Of a stretch of 7,222 nt of DNA, positions 1 through 4,510 are shown piece by piece (positions within the stretch are counted from its first letter, which is position 1; each line of letters begins with the position of its first letter). The translations under genes and the position numbers were made by a program. The stretch is from contig JBJHCR010000318.1 in NCBI GenBank assembly GCA_050486105.1, positions 1 through 7,222 on the forward strand. The letters run 5' to 3'. The DNA comes from JAEXNA01 sp050486105. Lineage in GTDB: Bacteria; Vulcanimicrobiota; Xenobia; Xenobiales; JADMJV01. Under the pieces are notes generated by a model, which did not search any database, had not been told where the DNA came from, and worked only from the letters and a program-made list of their open reading frames with translations.

Positions 1-35
1 CGCCTACGGCTTTCGGGTGATTTTGAGTAATATAC

Positions 36-47
36 GGAAATATTTCC
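36..47. repeat. 12-bp perfect palindrome (possible operator)
   Basis: GGAAATATTTCC is its own reverse complement and lies in an AT-rich stretch (1-117) just past the 3' end of the minus-strand protease gene. No T-tract follows, so it is not a typical terminator. Its size and symmetry would suit a dimeric repressor site, perhaps for a gene left of the window, but no flanking promoter is convincing. Nothing else in 1-117 could be assigned. Confidence 0.3.
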
Positions 48-117
48 AACAATCACACGATTTTACATGGACAATAATGAACGAGTCTCGCGACGCGGAG
101 ATTAATTCAGCAGCCTC

Positions 118-1308
118 CTAGGGATTGGCGCGATGGCGCCTCCAACGCTCTCGAACAGTCTTAAGGATTTCGATTCTTCTCTCTAAGGGTGGGTGGGTCC
201 GGGCCCCCTCAACCATGGTCTGTCCAAACAGTTCCAACCGCCGTTGCTGCAGCTTCATCAGCGCTCGAGCCTCACCGTCAGGGTCGAAGCCCGCCGCGGC
301 GGCGTACTGCATACCGAGCACGTCGGCCTCCTCCTCCTCAGTTCGACCATACGCCTGATTATTCTGAAGGTAATCGATCAAAAAAGCTGCTCTTGGCTCT
401 AAAGTCTTCATCCTGGAGCGTATGGTTTGAACCTTATGACGATGTCTAAAGGCTTCATCCTTCAGATTCTCCACATCGAGCTCATACTTCAGACGTCCGG
501 CCTCTCGCCGGATCTGCAGCAACTCCTGGAATCTCTCGGCGTATAAACGGGTGTGACGTCGGACCCCGTGAGCGATTTCGTGTCCCAACACCCCGGCCAA
601 TTCGTCATCGGTTAGTCCGATGTCCAGCAATCCGGTGGTCACAAAAACGAATCCTTCACCGGGCGTGAAGGCGTTCGGGGTCGGGTTCTCGACCACCACG
701 AAGGTCCAGGTCAGTGCCGAGAGGGGGCTGTGGTCTGCGACCCTCCTCCCTAGCACCTGAACCCGCCTCTGTTGCTCTGGGGTCCCGCCAACCTGGAAGC
801 GCTCGAGGACGCGCTCAAAGGTCTTCTTAGCGGCCTGGAAGCCCGGCCGACGATGGGCCGTGTCTTGGTTCACCAAGCCGTCGTCAGGCAGCAGCGAATC
901 CTGCGCCCAAACACTGACCCGATCGGCCTCCACCCCGTCAGTATAAAAATCTAGCACTCCAGTGTGAACATTGTGCCGCAGTCGAAAGCCCAGAACCTGC
1001 AAGAGGTCCCGCCATGCGGCCAAACCCTGGTCTGGGGTCAGCGCGAAGCGAACTTTGTCTCCCTCGGGTCCTTCCACCAAGAGGTACTCATCGAACTCTT
1101 CAATGCGCTCGAGTTCGTTAGAAGACAGAGCCTGTCGCAAACTGCTCCAGAGCACTCGGGAGGCACCACCCGACCCCGGCTGCAACGAGAGCGGCTGGTT
1201 TCGAACGTAGATCTCCGGAGTTTCGGCCTGAACTCTCCCCAACCCGACAAACAAAAAGCATCCCGCGAGGATGGTGAGGACAAAATATATGCTTTTCAAG
1301 CGCACCAT
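118..1308 (-). CDS. M48 family zinc metallopeptidase, exported (BepA/LoiP/Oma1-like)
   Basis: This 396-residue protein is predicted to be a zinc endopeptidase acting outside the cytoplasm, probably in envelope protein quality control as known for BepA and LoiP. The zinc site is visible: HEIAH at residues 243-247 gives two His ligands and the catalytic Glu244, and an ExxAD motif (E325 to D329, followed by a GMQYAAAAGFDP-type stretch) gives the third ligand. THPPLERR at 371-378 is the usual M48 C-terminal motif. Residues 1-28 look like a Sec signal with a V-Q-A cleavage site. L-A-G-C at 14-17 also fits a lipobox, so a lipoprotein is possible, though the residues after Cys17 are unusually hydrophobic. 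Residues 30-125 form an N-terminal region ending in a segment (about 97-123) that resembles the copper-amine-oxidase-like stalk domain; this is tentative. A charged helical stretch of about 60 residues separates the zinc motifs. The start is the only good Met, directly before the signal peptide, but no Shine-Dalgarno precedes it. It is transcribed divergently from rpmI. Confidence 0.93.
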   Translation of the reverse strand: MVRLKSIYFVLTILAGCFLFVGLGRVQAETPEIYVRNQPLSLQPGSGGASRVLWSSLRQALSSNELERIEEFDEYLLVEGPEGDKVRFALTPDQGLAAWRDLLQVLGFRLRHNVHTGVLDFYTDGVEADRVSVWAQDSLLPDDGLVNQDTAHRRPGFQAAKKTFERVLERFQVGGTPEQQRRVQVLGRRVADHSPLSALTWTFVVVENPTPNAFTPGEGFVFVTTGLLDIGLTDDELAGVLGHEIAHGVRRHTRLYAERFQELLQIRREAGRLKYELDVENLKDEAFRHRHKVQTIRSRMKTLEPRAAFLIDYLQNNQAYGRTEEEEADVLGMQYAAAAGFDPDGEARALMKLQQRRLELFGQTMVEGARTHPPLERRIEILKTVRERWRRHRANP

Positions 1309-1312
1309 CGGT

Positions 1313-1341
1313 TTGACTAGACAACGGCCCTTTGCTATACT
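1313..1341 (+). promoter_or_regulatory. Sigma70-type promoter of the rpmI-rplT operon
   Basis: The -35 hexamer TTGACT (1313-1318) and the -10 hexamer TATACT (1336-1341) are separated by exactly 17 bp; each differs from consensus at a single position. Transcription would begin near 1347-1350, giving a leader of about 147 nt before rpmI. The -35 box begins 5 bp from the start codon of the divergent protease gene, so the promoter regions of the two genes overlap. This is the strongest promoter visible in the window. Confidence 0.8.
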
Positions 1342-1347
1342 CTGGTT

Positions 1348-1495
1348 CGATTTGGCACCCTAAGCAGAAGACCTCTTCTCACCGTACAGCCTCAGCTCGT
1401 GCGGTCGAAGGGCTCAGCATGTGTCGTAACGTTGAACCGAAAGTTCAGGCTCTCGGTTGCGACGGCGAATGAACAAAAATAGAAAGGAGCCTGTT
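1348..1495 (+). promoter_or_regulatory. Structured 5' leader of rpmI-rplT mRNA (candidate L20-type control region)
   Basis: The leader predicted from the promoter contains a perfect 5-bp hairpin with a tetraloop (AGAAG 1366-1370, CTTCT 1375-1379). It also contains a composite hairpin whose outer 8-bp stem pairs 1423-1430 (GTCGTAAC) with 1456-1463 (GTTGCGAC, one G-U pair) and whose inner 5-bp stem pairs TGAAC (1433-1437) with GTTCA (1443-1447). GGTTC at 1344-1348, at the predicted transcript start, could alternatively pair with GAACC at 1434-1438. In several bacteria L20 represses this operon by binding structured leader RNA. Whether this leader does so is inference, and it was not recognised as a named family. 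There is no T-tract, so control by transcription attenuation is not supported. Confidence 0.45.
1419..1472 (+). CDS. Possible 17-codon leader ORF upstream of rpmI
   Basis: An ATG at 1419 opens a short frame encoding MCRNVEPKVQALGCDGE and ends in TGA at 1470-1472. GAAGGG at 1407-1412 lies 6 nt upstream of the ATG and is a plausible Shine-Dalgarno site. The ORF covers the composite leader hairpin at 1423-1463, so translating it would melt that structure, and it stops 23 nt before the rpmI start codon. It may be a leader peptide or may be untranslated. The residues VQALGCDGE resemble the first beta strand and turn of translation factor IF3 (VRLTGLEGE in E. coli), the product of infC, which normally sits upstream of rpmI. 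The match is too short to rely on. Confidence 0.3.
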   Translation: MCRNVEPKVQALGCDGE

Positions 1496-1498
1496 GTG
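1483..1498 (+). promoter_or_regulatory. Ribosome binding site that fixes the GTG start of rpmI
   Basis: AAAGGAG at 1483-1489 is a strong Shine-Dalgarno sequence 6 nt before GTG at 1496. Translation from this GTG yields PKIRTKKAVSKR after the initiator, matching the usual L35 N-terminus. A longer in-frame ATG start at 1457 would add 13 residues that the L35 family lacks and would place the Shine-Dalgarno inside the gene. Confidence 0.85.
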
Positions 1499-1699
1499 CC
1501 GAAAATTAGAACAAAAAAAGCGGTATCTAAACGTGTCAGAGTGACCGGTTCTGGCAAGCTAAAGAGAATGAGAGAGTTTTCCGGCTGTCATCATCTGCGG
1601 GAAAAAAAGTCCCCAAAAAGGACTCGCAAGTTCCGCAAGACCGCTCTGGTCTCTAAAGCCGATGAAAGGATGATCCGAGCTCTGGTACCCGGAGCCTGA
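1496..1699 (+). CDS. rpmI: Large ribosomal subunit protein bL35
   Basis: The gene encodes a 67-residue, highly basic protein of normal L35 length. The N-terminal PKIRTKKAVSKR, the TGSGKLKR segment, the KKSPKRTRKFRK stretch and the C-terminal IRALVPGA follow the family pattern. L35 is a component of the 50S subunit. The start is GTG at 1496, chosen by the Shine-Dalgarno at 1483-1489 and by family length. rplT follows after 60 nt, the conserved rpmI-rplT pairing, and both are served by the promoter at 1313-1341. The translation factor gene infC that often precedes rpmI is not present. The stop codon lies inside a long hairpin (1692-1736). Confidence 0.96.
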   Translation: MPKIRTKKAVSKRVRVTGSGKLKRMREFSGCHHLREKKSPKRTRKFRKTALVSKADERMIRALVPGA

Positions 1700-1736
1700 G
1701 AGCTTCGCCCTGTTTAAAAGCGAACCTCAGAGGCTC
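1692..1736 (+). promoter_or_regulatory. Long imperfect hairpin across the rpmI stop and rpmI-rplT gap
   Basis: Arm 1692-1708 pairs with 1720-1736 at 14 of 17 positions: 6 bp, a 2-nt by 2-nt internal loop, 3 bp, one mismatch, then 5 bp, enclosing an 11-nt loop that contains TTTAAAA. The rpmI TGA (1697-1699) lies in the 5' arm, so ribosomes finishing rpmI would disrupt it. The structure ends 6 nt before the AAGGA (1743-1747) that serves rplT. It has no T-tract after it and is not a terminator. Roles in translational coupling, as an L20 binding site, or as an RNA processing site are all possible. Confidence 0.6.
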
Positions 1737-1759
1737 ACCAGAAAGGAACGACAACGTTT

Positions 1760-2125
1760 ATGCCAAGAGTAAAGCGAGGGACCATCGCCCTCAAAAAACG
1801 ACGAAAACTGATGAAGGCTGTGAAGGGCTACCGTGGGGCTCGAAGCCGCCGGGTGAAATGCGCGCAAGAAGCGTTCATGCACGCCCAGCAATACGCTTAT
1901 CGCGACCGGAGAAATAAGAAGCGGGAGATTCGTCGTCTATGGATCGCCCGAATCAATGCCGCTGCCCGACTCAACGGAATGAGCTACAGCCGATTCATGA
2001 ACGGTCTGAAGAACGCTGGAATCGGCTTGGACCGCAAGGTACTGGCCCAACTGGCTATCGACGATGCTCAGGCTTTCACCGCCTTGGCAGAGAAAGCCAA
2101 AGCCAACGTATCAGCAGCTAGCTAA
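1760..2125 (+). CDS. rplT: Large ribosomal subunit protein bL20
   Basis: The 121-residue product has normal L20 length and the family's sequence throughout: MPRVKRG at the start, GYRGARSRR near residues 23-31, YAYRDRRNKKREIRRLWIARINAAAR at about 46-71, and the C-terminal globular part with NGLKNAGIGLDRKVLAQLA. L20 binds 23S rRNA early in 50S assembly and in several bacteria represses its own operon by binding the mRNA. It is the second gene of the operon. AAGGA (1743-1747) lies 12 nt before the ATG, a longer spacing than usual, and a hairpin sits just upstream, so initiation may depend on translation of rpmI. A terminator follows. Confidence 0.98.
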   Translation: MPRVKRGTIALKKRRKLMKAVKGYRGARSRRVKCAQEAFMHAQQYAYRDRRNKKREIRRLWIARINAAARLNGMSYSRFMNGLKNAGIGLDRKVLAQLAIDDAQAFTALAEKAKANVSAAS

Positions 2126-2151
2126 GCTTCAGCTCTCGTTACCGATAGGAG

Positions 2152-2194
2152 AAGCCGGATAGACCGTGAAAGTCGTCCGGTTTTTTCTATTTTT
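2152..2194 (+). terminator. Rho-independent terminator after rplT
   Basis: AAGCCGGA (2152-2159) pairs with TCCGGTTT (2176-2183) through 8 bp including one G-U pair. A small internal loop and a GAC/GTC inner stem follow, with a CGTGAAA loop. A run of six T residues (2181-2186) and a second T-rich stretch to 2194 come next. It lies 26 nt after the rplT stop and ends the ribosomal operon. Confidence 0.85.
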
Positions 2195-2215
2195 AGAGAC
2201 CATCGCCATAAGATT

Positions 2216-3835
2216 GTGACTACTATTTCGTTTCTAAAACTCGCCACCTTGGGACTTCTGGCCACCTCACTGGTTGGAGGGCTTGCCGTCTCAGAATCCT
2301 ATTGGTGGCTCGGTGCCTTGCTTTTTCGGCCGTTTATTGCCGCCCTCAACCTCCGCCTCCCCCGGGCATGGGAGAAAAGGCACTCCGAAGGCATGGCAGG
2401 GCTGCTCGGACTAACTCTGGCCGTCACCTTCACCGGATGGAACGAATCAGACTTGATGCAGGTCTGGTTGGTAGCCCTCTACTTATCCCTGGACACCGAC
2501 CTCGACCGACGAGCTTTGAGCGGCAGGTCTGAGAACACTTGGCCCTTCGCCTTGACCGTCTTGGTTTTCGCTCGAACCTTTGGGGGGCTCCTGGGCGCGA
2601 TGTTCTGGGCTCTGGAAATCGAGGTCGCGCTGGGTGGAAATGTGAGTTTTCTGCAGTTGCAGCTCGGCTGCATCATGCTCGTTCTCCTGTGCAGCTCTCA
2701 GCCTGCTCCTCCGGTCCCGGATCTTCCTCGAACTTTCGTCGGCCAACCCCTGTACTCCAGGACAGCGTTCAAAGGCCTATCCTTGGTCACTCTGCTGGCT
2801 GTTTGCGTGGGGATCTTCGGCGTTGCCGAAAGCCCGGTGGCCATCCTGAGACCCGAATTCCTGTCCTTGGGTGCCCAAAATCCCTGGCTGCTTCTCCAAG
2901 TTGCAACCCTGAGTCTGCTCCTCTCCAAACTGTTGAGTTGGTCGGTTCACAAACATGGCTTGCCTCTCGCCGGAGCCCTGTATCTGAGCAGTCTTGCGCT
3001 GCAAGTTGCTCCTTTGGCGACCCAAATCCAGGCGATGCTCACCTTGACTTCAGCCGTCTTGGCCCTGGTCTTCGTGAGTACTTGGGTGCTTCAGCGAGTA
3101 GAAAGCGCTCCCACGGGCCTTGAAGTCTCGATTCTGATGACCCTTTGGGGATTTGGCGCTGCCCTCGGATTCCTCACCTCGGGCTTTGAAAGCTCGAACA
3201 CCGATCGACTCATAGCCTTATTCTGCGGCCTGCTCCTCCTTGCCCTGGGATACAGAGAGCACAAACACCATCCTCTCGAAAGAATCCAAAGTCTTTCAGA
3301 GCAACGGGATGCTGATAAGAGTCGGGCCATCAGTGAACGGCCCCACGGCGATCTGCGCCAAGACTTCGTCAACGTGCCCATGCCTGGCAGAAAAAAGAAG
3401 ACCTGGCTCCGATTCAGCTCTCTTTGGCTTTTCTTGTCGGTGAAACTCCCGGTCATTCTCATCCTTTCGGCTGGGGTCGCTGTTCTCGTAGGAGGGTTCT
3501 GGCATCTCAGCGGCCAGAGGCAGGATTGGAAAGCTCGAACGACCGACGCTTGGAAGGTGCTGCAAACTCAACTCTATTTCTCAAGTATCGCCCGTCGCCT
3601 GGAAGAGGACATGCTTGCCTCTAGTAGGGTCCCCGACGACTGGGAGCGCTTCTTGGAGTCCTCTTTTCAGATGCCATCACCGTACCAACCCGGACATGAC
3701 CCCTGGGGCCAGCCCATACTCCTGGAGACTCAAGGCTCCCATTTAAACATCATCAGCGCTGGACCGGATCAAAGTTTCGGGACTCCTCGAGACTTGGTTC
3801 GTTCGGTCAAAATACCAGCGGGAGTAAAGCACTAA
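2216..3835 (+). CDS. Polytopic membrane protein with GspG-like C-terminal domain
   Basis: This 539-residue protein was not recognised as a known family over most of its length. Residues 1-346 contain roughly ten to twelve hydrophobic segments (for example 5-27, 60-75, 109-130, 145-161, 187-205, 222-240, 250-265, 272-291, 304-321 and 331-345), so it is an integral membrane protein. A charged linker (347-396, ending GRKKK) leads to one more hydrophobic helix (about 404-429). The rest (430-539) is soluble and resembles the C-terminal domain of the type II secretion major pseudopilin GspG: DPWGQP at 495-500 and SAGPDQSFGTPRDL at 514-527 match PulG-type DPWGND and SAGPDGEMGTEDDI, with D518 and D526 at calcium-site positions. 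There is no G-[FM]xxxE prepilin cleavage motif before the helix, so it is unlikely to be processed as a pilin. The start is GTG with no Shine-Dalgarno, 22 nt past the terminator T-tract, so the true start is uncertain. A role in secretion is inference only. Confidence 0.85.
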   Translation: MTTISFLKLATLGLLATSLVGGLAVSESYWWLGALLFRPFIAALNLRLPRAWEKRHSEGMAGLLGLTLAVTFTGWNESDLMQVWLVALYLSLDTDLDRRALSGRSENTWPFALTVLVFARTFGGLLGAMFWALEIEVALGGNVSFLQLQLGCIMLVLLCSSQPAPPVPDLPRTFVGQPLYSRTAFKGLSLVTLLAVCVGIFGVAESPVAILRPEFLSLGAQNPWLLLQVATLSLLLSKLLSWSVHKHGLPLAGALYLSSLALQVAPLATQIQAMLTLTSAVLALVFVSTWVLQRVESAPTGLEVSILMTLWGFGAALGFLTSGFESSNTDRLIALFCGLLLLALGYREHKHHPLERIQSLSEQRDADKSRAISERPHGDLRQDFVNVPMPGRKKKTWLRFSSLWLFLSVKLPVILILSAGVAVLVGGFWHLSGQRQDWKARTTDAWKVLQTQLYFSSIARRLEEDMLASSRVPDDWERFLESSFQMPSPYQPGHDPWGQPILLETQGSHLNIISAGPDQSFGTPRDLVRSVKIPAGVKH

Positions 3836-3869
3836 CGCGCGAAGTCTTGACTATGGAGCCCTTAGACCG

Positions 3870-4409
3870 ATGGAACACCTTGACAAGACCATGAGCAAAC
3901 TGATCGCCATAGGATTCAAAGATGAGTTTACCGCCCAACAGGTTCTTCTGGACCTGAGAAAACTGCAGAAGAGGCACCTCATAGACCTAGAAGATGCAGC
4001 CGTGGCGGTCAAGAACTCTCAAGGGAAAGTGAAACTTCACCAAACCAACGACCTGGTGACGGCAGGCGCAGTAAGCGGGTCTTTCTGGGGCTTGCTTATC
4101 GGCACACTTTTTCTGACCCCACTTTTTGGTGCCCTGGTGGGTGCAGCTTCCGGGGCGGCAGTGGGAGCCCTCACCGATATCGGCATCAACGACGATTTCA
4201 TGCGGGAACTGGCCGGCAAGCTCGAACCTGGAACATCGGCTCTGTTCATCCTTGTCCGCCAGGCTACGCCCGACAAAGTCCTCAAAGAACTCTGCGACTA
4301 CGAAGCTCATATCATCACCACCTCGCTGTCCTATGATGCCGAAAGAAAACTCAGGGAAGCTTGGAAAAAAATTCAGGAGGATGGCCCCCTCGCCTTCCAA
4401 AATACCTAG
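3870..4409 (+). CDS. DUF1269/COG4803-type glycine-rich membrane protein
   Basis: The protein (179 residues) has the layout of the uncharacterised DUF1269 family: an alpha/beta N-terminal part (MSKLIAIGFKDEFTAQQVL, then a segment about the protein's own LEDAAVAVKNSQGKVKLHQ), a central hydrophobic glycine-rich stretch (about 66-103, GAVSGSFWGLLIGTLF then GALVGAASGAAVGALTD) with GxxxG spacing, and a second alpha/beta part ending near 160. The central segment could form a membrane hairpin or helix-packing zipper. The biochemical role is unknown. Two starts are possible: ATG 3870 has GGAG 11 nt upstream (3855-3858), while ATG 3891 gives the N-terminus usual in the family (MSKLI) but lacks a good Shine-Dalgarno. 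It begins 34 nt after the preceding gene, so the two may share a transcript. Confidence 0.85.
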   Translation: MEHLDKTMSKLIAIGFKDEFTAQQVLLDLRKLQKRHLIDLEDAAVAVKNSQGKVKLHQTNDLVTAGAVSGSFWGLLIGTLFLTPLFGALVGAASGAAVGALTDIGINDDFMRELAGKLEPGTSALFILVRQATPDKVLKELCDYEAHIITTSLSYDAERKLREAWKKIQEDGPLAFQNT

Positions 4410-4415
4410 GACGCC

Positions 4416-4462
4416 TGATGGACATGGTAGGAAATTACCTTTTGGTAACACCCTGTCCATCA
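4416..4462 (+). promoter_or_regulatory. Nested inverted repeats between the DUF1269 and PLD genes
   Basis: TGATGGACA (4416-4424) and TGTCCATCA (4454-4462) are perfect 9-bp reverse complements. Between them, TTACC (4435-4439) and GGTAA (4444-4448) form a second perfect 5-bp stem with a TTTT loop. The structure starts 7 nt after the DUF1269 stop. Only TTCCTC follows, so it is not a standard intrinsic terminator. It could protect mRNA ends, stop transcription weakly, or regulate the PLD gene 48 nt downstream. Confidence 0.5.
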
Positions 4463-4510
4463 TTCCTCAAAGTCGATGGAGTATGGTAAAGGTAGAAGAG
4501 ATCTCAACGT

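Noticed and set aside
2..121. An open plus-strand frame running in from the left edge (39 residues, ending at TAG 119-121, overlapping the protease stop by 4 bp), which could be the end of an upstream gene.
   Set aside because: Its codons are AT-rich with rare ATA and few G/C third positions, unlike the neighbouring genes. It has no recognisable motif, and a 40-codon open frame is not rare by chance. Sequence left of the window would decide.
964..1320. A 118-residue plus-strand frame opposite the protease gene.
   Set aside because: It lies wholly antisense to a clear M48 protease, has no Shine-Dalgarno or family motif, and overlaps the rpmI promoter.
1348..1495. T-box, riboswitch or attenuator in the rpmI leader.
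   Set aside because: No T-box sequence, no recognised riboswitch core and no terminator stem with a T-tract were seen.
2539..3123. A 194-residue alternative plus-strand frame within the membrane protein gene.
   Set aside because: The overlapping frame gives regular transmembrane segments and a GspG-like end, whereas this one shows Ser/Arg/Gly-rich random composition.
3847..3885. TTGACT (3847-3852) and TTGACA (3880-3885) as -35 boxes for the DUF1269 gene.
   Set aside because: No -10-like hexamer occurs at 16-18 bp from either one.
4416..4470. Intrinsic terminator after the DUF1269 gene.
   Set aside because: The inverted repeat is real, but it is followed by TTCCTCAAAG rather than a T-tract, so it is listed as a structure of unknown role.
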